A stretch of 64,000 nt of DNA from Blattabacteriaceae bacterium (GTDB lineage: Bacteria; Bacteroidota; Bacteroidia; Flavobacteriales; Blattabacteriaceae), in contig DASWCM010000003.1 in NCBI GenBank assembly GCA_036390115.1, forward strand, positions 37,111-101,110. Direction: 5' to 3'. Positions 27,806 through 36,356 of the stretch are shown one piece after another (position 1 is the stretch's first letter; each line of letters starts with the position of its first letter). The translations under genes were made by a program, and so were the position numbers. The notes under the pieces were generated by a model, which worked only from the letters and a program-made list of their open reading frames with translations, did not search any database and was not told where the DNA came from.

Positions 27806-29050
27806 ATGACTCTAGATGAGATTATTTTTCATTTTCTTAAAAAAGAAGAAGATAGACAAGTTAGAGGACTTGAGCTTATCGCTTCGGAAAATTACGTAAG
27901 TACGAATGTACTAAAAGCTATGGGGTCAATTTTGACAAACAAATACGCTGAAGGAGGTAAAAGATATTATGGGGTATGTGAAATTGTAGATAAAATAGAA
28001 AGGATAGCTATTGATCGAGCTAAAAAACTGTTTCATGCTGAATATGTAAATGTTAAACCTCATTCAGGATCTCAGGCAAATGCAGCGGTTTACATGGCCT
28101 GCTTAAACCCAGGAGATAAAATCCTTGGGTTTGATTTAACACATGGAGGCCATCTTCCACATGGTTCTTATGGAAGTTTTTCTGGAAAAATTTATCGATC
28201 TTTATTTTATGGTTTAAAAAAAGAAAGTGGATTGATTAACTATGAACAAGTAGAAAATTTAGTGGAAAAAGAAAAAAAAATTAAATTGATTATATGTGGG
28301 GCTTCTTCTTATTCTAGGGATATTGACTATTCCATCTTTAGAAAGACCGCAGATAGAATTGGAGCTATTCTGATGGCAGATATATCGCATACAGCTGGAT
28401 TAATTGCTAAAGGATTCCTAAACAATCCTTTTCCCCATTGTCATATAGTAACTTCTACTACGAATAAAACTCTTCGAGGGCCAATAGGAGGAATGATACT
28501 TTTGGGAAAAGATTTTTCTAAACTCGGAAAATCAAAAAAAATATCCCAACTTATTAGAAATGCTGTATTTACAGGATTTAAAGGGGGAGAAAATGTTATT
28601 GCCGCAAAAGCTGTTTCTTTTAGAGAAGCTTTAACAGAGTCGTTTGAGCGTTACGTTAAGCAAGTTGTAAAAAATGCTAAAAAATTAGCAAAATCCTTTG
28701 TTTCCCTAGGTTATAAAATTATCTCAAATGGAACGGAAAATCATTGTATGCTACTTGATTTAAGTAATAAAAATATCACAGGGATAGAAGCAGAACAACT
28801 TTTGGCAACTGCCGATATTACAGTTAACAAAAATATGATTCCTTTTGATAACCAGTCTCCTTTTGTTCCTTCAGGAATTAGGATAGGAACATCTGCTATT
28901 AGCACTAGAGGGCTAAAAGATAATGACATGGAAGAAATAGCTAATTGGATCGATGAAGTTTTACGCTGGAAAAACGATTCATTAAAAATTGATATAATTA
29001 AAAAGGAAATTAACAATAAAATGAGATATTATCCCTTATTTAAAGGATAG
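27806..29050 (+). CDS. glyA: Serine hydroxymethyltransferase
   Basis: PLP enzyme interconverting serine and glycine and charging tetrahydrofolate with one-carbon units (414 aa). Motifs: [52 protein letters not shown] and [13 protein letters not shown]. The PLP lysine is Lys221 in [17 protein letters not shown]. Two usually conserved neighbours differ: the His before the lysine is Asn220, and the Arg of GPRGG is Ile. Activity is likely kept but perhaps altered (inference). It supplies methylene-THF that methionine synthesis depends on after reduction. Confidence 0.94.
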   Translation: MTLDEIIFHFLKKEEDRQVRGLELIASENYVSTNVLKAMGSILTNKYAEGGKRYYGVCEIVDKIERIAIDRAKKLFHAEYVNVKPHSGSQANAAVYMACLNPGDKILGFDLTHGGHLPHGSYGSFSGKIYRSLFYGLKKESGLINYEQVENLVEKEKKIKLIICGASSYSRDIDYSIFRKTADRIGAILMADISHTAGLIAKGFLNNPFPHCHIVTSTTNKTLRGPIGGMILLGKDFSKLGKSKKISQLIRNAVFTGFKGGENVIAAKAVSFREALTESFERYVKQVVKNAKKLAKSFVSLGYKIISNGTENHCMLLDLSNKNITGIEAEQLLATADITVNKNMIPFDNQSPFVPSGIRIGTSAISTRGLKDNDMEEIANWIDEVLRWKNDSLKIDIIKKEINNKMRYYPLFKG

Positions 29051-29093
29051 ATCTCGCATTTAGTTTTTATAAATTTAATAAAATTAAATAAAT

Positions 29094-31475
29094 ATGATGC
29101 TAACTGAAGAAACTGAATTCATACCATTAATTGTACAGGAGGAAGAGGATACTTTTCCAAGGGAAGAAATCCCAGATCAATTATGCATTCTCCCTATTAG
29201 GAATATAGTTTTGTTTCCTGGAGTAGGAGCTCCTATTACAGCTGGCAGAAATATGTCTTTGCAACTGTTGCAAGATTCCTATAACTCGAATAATAAAATT
29301 ATAGGGGTTCTTACCCAAAAAGATTTTAGGGTAGAAAATCCTTCTGAAAAAGATCTTTACACAATAGGTACTGTAGCTAAGATTCTTAGACTTCTAAGAA
29401 TGCCAGATGGCAGCATTACAGTAATTATTCAAGGGAAATGTCGTTTCAAGGTTAATCGTGTTATACAATATAAACCATATATAAAAGTAGAATATATAAT
29501 TTTAAACGAGAATATTCCAACTGACAAGGATGAAGAATATAATGCTTTAATAGAAGCTATCAAAGATTTGTCTATAAAAGTAGTTCAAGAAAATCCTAAT
29601 CTTCCTTCTGAAATAGGATTTGCCCTAAAGAATATAGAAAATAACTATTTTTTGGTTAATTTTATATCGACAAACATGAATTTATCTATCAAAGATAAGC
29701 AAAGCTTACTTGAACAGAACAATATGAAAAATAGAGCAATGGAAGCTTTTCGTTTTTTAACTATTGAGTATCAGCAAATTAGGCTAAAAAATGATATACA
29801 ATATCGTGTGCGTAACAATATAGATCAACAACAACGTGAGTTGTTCTTGCAACAACAAATAAAAGTTATTCAAGAAGAGCTTGGAGAGTTCTCGGTCGAT
29901 AAGGAAATTGAAAATATTCGGGAAATGGGGGAAAAAAAAAATTGGACTAAAGAAGCTCAAGAAAAATTTGAACGCGAATTAGTTAAAATACAACGCACTA
30001 GTCCTCATTTGCCAGAATACCCTTCATTGATAAATTACCTTGAAATAATGCTTGATTTGCCCTGGAAAATATATTCTAAGGATAATTTCGACCTTAAACA
30101 TGCTAAAAAAATTCTAGATCGAGATCATTATGGTCTAGAAAAAGTAAAAGAACGAATTATTGAATATCTTTCCGTTTTAAAGCTTAAAGGGGATATGCGA
30201 TCTCCTATTTTATGTTTTTATGGGCCTCCAGGAGTTGGAAAGACTTCTTTAGGAAGATCTATAGCATCAGCCGTAAATAGAAAATATGTGAGAATATCTT
30301 TAGGTGGAATATATGATGAATCTGAAATACGAGGGCATAGAAGAACTTATATTGGGGCTATGCCTGGAAGATTGATTCAGGGAATGATAAAATCAGGAAC
30401 ATCAAATCCTGTTTTCATCCTTGATGAGATTGATAAAATCTCAATTGGCTTACACGGAGATGTTTCTGCTGCACTTTTGGAAGTTCTAGATCCAGAACAA
30501 AATGTGCATTTTTATGATAATTATCTTGATATAAGTTATGATTTATCCAAGGTAATGTTTATCGCTACCTCCAATTCAATTTCTTCAATAAAGCCAGCTC
30601 TTTTAGATCGTTTAGAACTCCTTGAGATAAATGGTTATACAGTTGAGGAAAAAATTCAAATAGTAAAAAAACATATATTACCTATACAATTAGAAAAAAA
30701 CGGTCTTAATATAGGGGACTTGAAAGTCAATTCTAAAAATCTTGAAAAGATTATATTAGGGTATACATCTGAATCAGGAATACGAAGTCTTGAAAAAAAG
30801 ATTTCTAAATTAACTCGGTCTTCGGCAAGACAAAAAGCAATGAATAAAAAATATGTTAAACGTTTGAATTTTGATAAAATTGAAGAGATACTAGGAACTC
30901 CTTACCCTTTCCTTAATTACGAAGGAAATAATATTCCTGGAGTTGTCATTGGATTAGCTTGGACTCCATATGGAGGAGAGATTTTATCTATCGAGTCAAT
31001 TCTTGCAAAAGGTAACGGAAAATTGAATCTTACTGGCAACTTAGGTTGGGTGATGAAAGAATCTGCGTATATTGCCTGGCAATACGCGAAAGCTTATAAT
31101 GAGGATTTTGGAATTGATCCAGAAATGTTTGAAACGTACAATGTACATTTGCATGTACCAGGTGGATCTGTACCTAAAGATGGCCCTTCTGCAGGAGTAG
31201 CAATTCTTTGCTCTTTAATATCTGTTTACACTGGAAAAAAGGTTAAATCTCATTTAGCTATGACTGGGGAAATAACACTTAGAGGCAAAGTACTCGCTGT
31301 TGGAGGAATCCCAGAAAAGATTTTAGCAGCTAAGAGAGCTGAGATTCATGAAATAATTCTTCCAAAAGAAAATAAAAAAAGCGTGGATAATATTAAGTCA
31401 AAAGAGGTACTCGGAATTTTTTTTAATTATGTTTCTAACATGAAAGAAGTAATTGAACTAGCTTTAGAGAGATAA
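29094..31475 (+). CDS. lon: ATP-dependent protease Lon
   Basis: Soluble AAA+ serine protease removing damaged proteins (793 aa, full length). The LON substrate-binding domain starts at about residue 28 (QLCILPIRNIVLFPGVGAP). The coiled linker contains QQRELFLQQQIKVIQEELGE. Walker A is FYGPPGVGKTSLGRSIA and Walker B VFILDEIDKIS. The proteolytic domain has the catalytic Ser699 in PKDGPSAGVAIL and the Lys in GGIPEKILAAKRA. The stop codon is immediately followed by tRNA-Ser, with no spacer. Confidence 0.96.
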   Translation: MMLTEETEFIPLIVQEEEDTFPREEIPDQLCILPIRNIVLFPGVGAPITAGRNMSLQLLQDSYNSNNKIIGVLTQKDFRVENPSEKDLYTIGTVAKILRLLRMPDGSITVIIQGKCRFKVNRVIQYKPYIKVEYIILNENIPTDKDEEYNALIEAIKDLSIKVVQENPNLPSEIGFALKNIENNYFLVNFISTNMNLSIKDKQSLLEQNNMKNRAMEAFRFLTIEYQQIRLKNDIQYRVRNNIDQQQRELFLQQQIKVIQEELGEFSVDKEIENIREMGEKKNWTKEAQEKFERELVKIQRTSPHLPEYPSLINYLEIMLDLPWKIYSKDNFDLKHAKKILDRDHYGLEKVKERIIEYLSVLKLKGDMRSPILCFYGPPGVGKTSLGRSIASAVNRKYVRISLGGIYDESEIRGHRRTYIGAMPGRLIQGMIKSGTSNPVFILDEIDKISIGLHGDVSAALLEVLDPEQNVHFYDNYLDISYDLSKVMFIATSNSISSIKPALLDRLELLEINGYTVEEKIQIVKKHILPIQLEKNGLNIGDLKVNSKNLEKIILGYTSESGIRSLEKKISKLTRSSARQKAMNKKYVKRLNFDKIEEILGTPYPFLNYEGNNIPGVVIGLAWTPYGGEILSIESILAKGNGKLNLTGNLGWVMKESAYIAWQYAKAYNEDFGIDPEMFETYNVHLHVPGGSVPKDGPSAGVAILCSLISVYTGKKVKSHLAMTGEITLRGKVLAVGGIPEKILAAKRAEIHEIILPKENKKSVDNIKSKEVLGIFFNYVSNMKEVIELALER

Positions 31476-31560
31476 GGAGAGATGGCAGAGTGGTCTATTG
31501 CTACAGTCTTGAAAACCGTTGAGGTTTATTCCTCCGAGGGTTCGAATCCCTCTCTCTCCG
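31476..31560 (+). tRNA. tRNA-Ser (TGA)
   Basis: Class II tRNA with a long variable arm: acceptor GGAGAGA/TCTCTCC, anticodon loop CTTGAAA (TGA), T-arm GAGGG/CCCTC with TTCGAAT, discriminator G. The anticodon stem ACAGT/ACCGT contains one A-C mismatch. It starts at the base after the lon stop and ends 5 bases before aroE, so it is probably cut from a lon-tRNA-aroE transcript. Confidence 0.94.
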
Positions 31561-31565
31561 CTCAA

Positions 31566-32300
31566 ATGAAAGTTTTTGGATTAATTGGAAGAAATATTCA
31601 TTATTCTTTTTCAAAGAAATATTTTTCAGAAAAATTTATTAAAAAAAATATCAGAAATTCTAGTTATAAACTTTTTTATATCGAAAATATTAATAAACTA
31701 AAAGAGTTTCTTCGAATAAAAAAAAGAGATATCTCTGGATTGAACGTTACTATCCCTTATAAGCAAAATATTATCCATTTTATTGATGATATTAGTACGG
31801 ATGCCAGTAATGTTGGAGCAGTTAATACTATTGAAATAATGCAAAAAGGGTATATTGGATCCAATACAGATATTTTTGGATTCGAATTTTCTTTCAAAAA
31901 ACATATAAAATTTAATCATAAAAAAGCCTTTATATTAGGTACAGGTGGAGCTTCTAAAGCTGTAATTTTTGTCCTAAAAAAATTAGGAATCGATTTTCGA
32001 TGTGTTTCTAGAAATGAATATAAAAATTATACTTACGAAGAAATAACAAAATACGTTTTAAAAGATTTTAAAGTAATTATTAATTGTACACCAGTTGGTA
32101 CTTATCCAATCATAAATGATTGTCCAAAAATTCCATATTGGGAAATATACCAAAAACATTATCTATATGATATGGTATACAACCCTATTGAAAGTAGATT
32201 ACTTAGAGAGGGCTGTAAAATGGGATGCTTTACGAAAAATGGATTTGAAATGTTGCAATTACAGGCAGATAAAGCCTGGAGTCTCTGGAATAGAAAATGA
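31566..32300 (+). CDS. aroE: Shikimate dehydrogenase
   Basis: NADPH-dependent reduction of 3-dehydroshikimate in the aromatic pathway (244 aa). The substrate-binding serines are in GRNIHYSFSKKYF, the catalytic Lys in LNVTIPYKQNI, then NVGAVNTIEI with NTDIFGFEFS, and the nucleotide motif LGTGGASKAVIFVL. C-terminal: NCTPVGTYP and MVYNPIESRLL, with Q in LQADKAW. The frame is open through the tRNA-Ser gene, but the ATG before KVFGLIGRNIHYS is the family start. Confidence 0.94.
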   Translation: MKVFGLIGRNIHYSFSKKYFSEKFIKKNIRNSSYKLFYIENINKLKEFLRIKKRDISGLNVTIPYKQNIIHFIDDISTDASNVGAVNTIEIMQKGYIGSNTDIFGFEFSFKKHIKFNHKKAFILGTGGASKAVIFVLKKLGIDFRCVSRNEYKNYTYEEITKYVLKDFKVIINCTPVGTYPIINDCPKIPYWEIYQKHYLYDMVYNPIESRLLREGCKMGCFTKNGFEMLQLQADKAWSLWNRK

Positions 32301-32333
32301 TAAAGGCTATATGTTTTTTAATGTGAAAACTAA

Positions 32334-33485
32334 ATGGAACGATTTTTGTATCTACATTTTTTAATTAAAAATTATCCAGTTAACCAACTTAGAAATAAAG
32401 TTCATCAATTATACAAAAAATTTTTGGAAAAAATACAAAAAATTAGAAAAGAAAAACTTTTAAATTTTTTCGTAGTGTATTTGTCGTTTACATTAAATAA
32501 AAAATTTTATCATTTTTTTTTTAAAAAAAAACAAACTAAAACTTTTAAAGAATTTAATAAAAAACTAAATGTTCTTTATAAAATAATAGAATATTTAAAA
32601 AATCTTTATAGATTTACAGATAATGACAAAATGGTTTTAAATATTCTTAAAAAAATAAAAGATATTAAAGATCGTTGGGAACATTCTAGGAATATTTTTC
32701 ACACTAAAGTGGAATACGTTTTTAAAACTTATCGTTTCCATTTGGAAAACTTTTTGAAGTATTTAAACTTCAACAAAAATTTTCAATCTCTAGAATATGA
32801 GCATAAGATTCAAAAACTTAAGATTATTTCTAGGGTTAAAGAGCTTATTAAAGAGACCAAACTTCCAAAGAATTTAAATGAACTTTATCACTTGCATCAC
32901 CTAAGAAAAAAAAAATGTAGGAAAACCAACTATTTACTAATATCTAAAAAAATCATAGAAAAAATAAATAATTTAAATGATTTTTTTTTCAAATTTTTTT
33001 CTTTTAAAAATAAAGAATCTATTAAATCATTTTATCATTTTAAAAAAATACATAAAGCAAAAATACATTACTATAACGAGTATTATAGTGAAAAAATTGG
33101 AAAATTTCAAGATAATTCAAATTATTTTATTAATAAAAGACTTGAGATAGATATTATCAAAAAATTCAATGATTTTTCTATTTATACTGAGTTTTCTATT
33201 GATACTTTCTTAAAGGAATTAACATCTCTTAGATTTAAAAAACTTTATTCCAAATTTTTATTTGATAAATATGACTTTTTAGAAAAAAAGCTTTTAAAGT
33301 ATATGGAAATAATTTCAAACGAAATATTGAAAAATCGTAAAAATATCCTAACTTTATTTTTGGATAAAAAAGCGTTTTTAAAAAAAAAATCATTAGATCA
33401 TAAAAATGTTAATTTTTTTATGAATAAATTCAATTATACAAATAATATAATTGAATTTTTAGAAATCTTAGAAAAGATCATTTAG
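32334..33485 (+). CDS. Diverged DUF349-like coiled-coil protein
   Basis: A 383-aa, very lysine-, asparagine- and phenylalanine-rich protein that is predicted by eye to be almost all helix. A segment around residues 105-150 (IKDIKDRWEHSRNIFHTKVE followed by FKTYRFHLENFLKYLN) resembles the DUF349 pattern of a helix with Lys/Trp, then Phe-x-x-x-x-x-x-Phe. In free-living flavobacteria a DUF349 protein commonly follows aroE, which supports the call by position. The sequence is so drifted that function may be eroded. No signal peptide or membrane segment is evident. Function is unknown. Confidence 0.5.
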   Translation: MERFLYLHFLIKNYPVNQLRNKVHQLYKKFLEKIQKIRKEKLLNFFVVYLSFTLNKKFYHFFFKKKQTKTFKEFNKKLNVLYKIIEYLKNLYRFTDNDKMVLNILKKIKDIKDRWEHSRNIFHTKVEYVFKTYRFHLENFLKYLNFNKNFQSLEYEHKIQKLKIISRVKELIKETKLPKNLNELYHLHHLRKKKCRKTNYLLISKKIIEKINNLNDFFFKFFSFKNKESIKSFYHFKKIHKAKIHYYNEYYSEKIGKFQDNSNYFINKRLEIDIIKKFNDFSIYTEFSIDTFLKELTSLRFKKLYSKFLFDKYDFLEKKLLKYMEIISNEILKNRKNILTLFLDKKAFLKKKSLDHKNVNFFMNKFNYTNNIIEFLEILEKII

Positions 33486-33770
33486 ATAGATGACAGTAAG
33501 TTTTACTGAAAAGAAGCTAAAAATGGAGGGAAAGAAAAAAGTGAGAAGGATGTCATGCTGAATAACTACTATTTACGTGCCTCTTAAGTAGCTCCTATTT
33601 AATTATAAAAAAAAAATAATTTCAAGGGGTACGAACGAAAGAGTGAAAGGAAAAAGTAAGTTGAATATAAATAGAAGTGGTAGCAGGTTTTAGTGAAACA
33701 CTTTTAGTTGTTATGAACAAACAAGATATTATTTTTATTTTGTAGTGGTACTTTATAAAATTCCAAAAAG
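33486..33770. other. Unassigned 285-base spacer, purine-rich in its first half
   Basis: No open frame of note on either strand. The plus strand is purine-rich at 33510-33560 and 33620-33680, and GC is locally higher than in other spacers. It could hold a structured RNA or a gene remnant. Fragments such as GGAGGGAAAG and GAGTGAAAGG recall RNase P RNA weakly, but the conserved core cannot be assembled by eye, so no name is given. Confidence 0.4.
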
Positions 33771-34124
33771 GTGTCTATAAAAATAACTAATGAATGCATT
33801 AATTGCGGGGCTTGTGCCTCTGAATGCCCTAATCACGCTATTTATGAGGGATCTGAAGAATGGTCTCTTTCAGAGGGAACAAATATTAAAGGAATAGTAA
33901 AAATAAGTTCAGGACTTTTAATTGATGCAGAGTCTTCTCAAACTCCAGAGAAAAGGGATATTTATTTTATTGTAAAAGATAAATGTACAGAGTGTGTAGG
34001 ATTTTATAATGAACCTCAATGTATGGCGGTCTGCCCAGTTGATTGCTGTGTTTTAGATGAAGAAAATGTAGAATCCAAGAAATCTCTACTTGAGAAAAAA
34101 AAATTTTTACATCCCCCTATTTAA
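33771..34124 (+). CDS. fdx: Dicluster 4Fe-4S ferredoxin
   Basis: Low-potential electron carrier (117 aa) with two cluster motifs: CINCGACASECP near the N-terminus and CTECVGFYNEPQCMAVCPVDCC near the C-terminus, the second with the longer loop typical of Bacteroidetes/Alvin-type ferredoxins. The start is a GTG (SIKITNEC begins at the family N-terminus), since no ATG is available in frame. Its 3' end overlaps the convergent thrC by 18 bases. Confidence 0.9.
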   Translation: MSIKITNECINCGACASECPNHAIYEGSEEWSLSEGTNIKGIVKISSGLLIDAESSQTPEKRDIYFIVKDKCTECVGFYNEPQCMAVCPVDCCVLDEENVESKKSLLEKKKFLHPPI

Positions 34125-35414
34125 TAAATGCTCTTTTAAGGCAGGGTAATTATTAGGAAGTATAATGGATTTTTTTTCTGATTTAAGTAACTTTTTTAAG
34201 TGCTTAGGAAGGATGACTTGCTTTTGCAGATCATAAGGAATTTTCTCCGTAAACTTCAATGGATGAGCTGTCTCTAAAAAAACACCCAAAACTCTTGAGT
34301 TTTGAGAGTTCACTTGAAAATATTTTTGAAGCCCTAGATACCCTAAGGCTCCATGTGGGTCCAGTATATACCCATTTTTATGGAAAATAGATTCTATTGC
34401 ACAAATAGTTTCTTCATCAGTAAAGCTATAAGTATCCAATTTTTCCTTTAGCTTAGAAAAGCTTCTATCAGAAAGATGCCAAATTCTAGTGAAATTGCTT
34501 GGATCAGCTACATCCATAGCATTTGATAAAGTATATTTTCCTGGAAGGAAAGCATATTTTCCAGTTTTTATAAATCGATTTACCGTATCGTTAGAATTTA
34601 TTGCAGCTATAAAATGTTTTATAGGGAGTCCCATTTTTTTTGCCAACATACCTGCGCAAAGATTTCCAAAATTTCCACATGGAATAGAGAAAAAGACTTC
34701 TTCAGCTTCAGAAGGACTTATATTTTTGTAAACTATGAAATAATACAAAATTTGTGGCAACAATCTTGCTATATTTATTGAATTAGCTGAAGTTAAGGCA
34801 CATTTATTTTGTAGGTCCTTATCCAGGAAAGCTTCTTTTACCAATTTTTGACAATCATCAAAAGTACCTTCTATTTCTAGAGAAGTAATATTATCTTTCA
34901 CCGAAGAAAGCTGTTTTTCCTGAAACAGGCTAATTTTAGACTGTGGAAAAATTAGAACCACTTCTACTCCTGCTATTTGATGAAATCCTTTAGCTACAGC
35001 ACCTCCTGTGTCTCCAGAAGTAGCCACTAAAACAGTTATGGGTTTACTTTCTTCTTTTCGTAAATAACTTAAACACCCTGCCATAAATCTAGCACCGACA
35101 TCTTTAAATGCTATGCTAGGTCCATGAAAAAGCTCTAGCGCATAAATTTCTTTGTGAATATTTACTAAAGGGAATGGGAAGCAAAGTGTATCTTCTATGA
35201 TTTCTTCTAAAATTTTTTCTGGTATATCAGGTACTATGTAAGGTTTAATCACTTCCATTGCTATGGAATATATGCTTTGTGATGAAAAATTTTTAATTTC
35301 TATTTTGTGTATTTTTTCTGGAAAGAAAAGACTATTATCTGGAGCCAATCCTCTTATTACAGCTTCTTTAAAAGAAACATAATGCTTAGTCTTTCCTAGA
35401 CTATGATATATCAT
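34107..35414 (-). CDS. thrC: Threonine synthase
   Basis: PLP enzyme converting phosphohomoserine to threonine (435 aa, yeast/E. coli-type class). PLP lysine in ELFHGPSIAFKDVGARFMA; later ATSGDTGGAVAKGF and FSIPCGNFGNLCAGML. The N-terminus has the expected MIYHSLGKTKHYVSFKEAV. Last gene of aspS-hom-thrB-thrC, 15 bases after thrB. It is convergent with and overlaps the ferredoxin gene. Confidence 0.95.
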   Translation of the reverse strand: MIYHSLGKTKHYVSFKEAVIRGLAPDNSLFFPEKIHKIEIKNFSSQSIYSIAMEVIKPYIVPDIPEKILEEIIEDTLCFPFPLVNIHKEIYALELFHGPSIAFKDVGARFMAGCLSYLRKEESKPITVLVATSGDTGGAVAKGFHQIAGVEVVLIFPQSKISLFQEKQLSSVKDNITSLEIEGTFDDCQKLVKEAFLDKDLQNKCALTSANSINIARLLPQILYYFIVYKNISPSEAEEVFFSIPCGNFGNLCAGMLAKKMGLPIKHFIAAINSNDTVNRFIKTGKYAFLPGKYTLSNAMDVADPSNFTRIWHLSDRSFSKLKEKLDTYSFTDEETICAIESIFHKNGYILDPHGALGYLGLQKYFQVNSQNSRVLGVFLETAHPLKFTEKIPYDLQKQVILPKHLKKLLKSEKKSIILPNNYPALKEHLLNRGM

Positions 35415-35429
35415 AACTATTCGAAAATT

Positions 35430-36356
35430 TTAAATATCATACCATTTTACTCCTTTTTGATTTATTGAGGAAGTGTAAACTTGATATTCTATTTTTAGAG
35501 AATCATATATACCTTCCATAACTGAAGTAACAATATATGCAGTTTTTTCACCTTTGCTTAACATAAATATCGAAGGTCCAGATCCAGATATACCTCCTCC
35601 TAAAGCTCCAACTTCTTGACATTTAGCTTTTACTTTGTAAAAGGAGGGAATAAGCAGACCTCGGATTGGTTCAATCATTACATCTTCTAATGATCTACTT
35701 ATTAGCTCATAATTTCCTTGATATAAACCTGCAATAAAAGATCCAAAATTTCCACATTGTTTTACGGCATCCTTCATAAATACTTTTTTCTTTAGAATTT
35801 TACGTGCGTCAGATGTTTTTATCTCAATCGTGGGATGAATTACGCTAATCCATAAATCATTAGGGACATGGATATTTGCCATATCTAAAGGATTATAACT
35901 TCTTATTAACGTAATTCCTCCCATTAAAACTGGAGCCACGTTATCAGCATGATTACCCCCACTAACTAAACGTTCCCCTTCCATAGCAAATAGTATCAAT
36001 TCTAGAGTACTGAAAGGATTTCCTAATAGGAGATTAGCTCCAGCAACAACTCCTGCCGAACTTGCAGCGCTGGATCCTATTCCGCTACCAGGTTTTATTT
36101 TTTTTAGTATTTCTATCTCAAATCCTAAAGGAAAGGGACATTCATTAATAAACTCTTGTAAAGAAACAAGACAAACATTTTTGTTTGTCTCTCTAGGGAA
36201 GTCAGCTCCATCTATTTTCAGAATACTTATTCCTGATTTATTCAATCTTTTCAAAAGAATCTCATCACTAGGATTATTCAACGCTAATCCTATTACGTCA
36301 AACCCGCAAACTAAATTTGCAACAGTAGCTGGAGCAAATATTTTTATTTTTTCCAT
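35430..36356 (-). CDS. thrB: Homoserine kinase
   Basis: GHMP-family kinase phosphorylating homoserine (308 aa). The ATP-binding motif is KPGSGIGSSAASSAGVVAGAN, and the C-terminal glycine-rich GALGGGISGSGPSIF is motif 3. The N-terminal IFAPATVANLVCGFDVIGLAL is typical. Its start overlaps the end of hom by 13 bases, so the two are translationally coupled. Confidence 0.95.
   Translation of the reverse strand: MEKIKIFAPATVANLVCGFDVIGLALNNPSDEILLKRLNKSGISILKIDGADFPRETNKNVCLVSLQEFINECPFPLGFEIEILKKIKPGSGIGSSAASSAGVVAGANLLLGNPFSTLELILFAMEGERLVSGGNHADNVAPVLMGGITLIRSYNPLDMANIHVPNDLWISVIHPTIEIKTSDARKILKKKVFMKDAVKQCGNFGSFIAGLYQGNYELISRSLEDVMIEPIRGLLIPSFYKVKAKCQEVGALGGGISGSGPSIFMLSKGEKTAYIVTSVMEGIYDSLKIEYQVYTSSINQKGVKWYDI

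Noticed and set aside
31482..31565. Extended N-terminus for aroE through tRNA-Ser
   Set aside because: The tRNA gene is clear, and the AroE family start is the ATG after it.
32116..32364. 82-codon frame overlapping the aroE 3' end
   Set aside because: Out-of-frame reading of aroE and the start of the next gene; no similarity seen.
33486..33770. RNase P RNA gene
   Set aside because: A few purine motifs look similar, but the CR-I and CR-V core sequences and their pairing could not be found.
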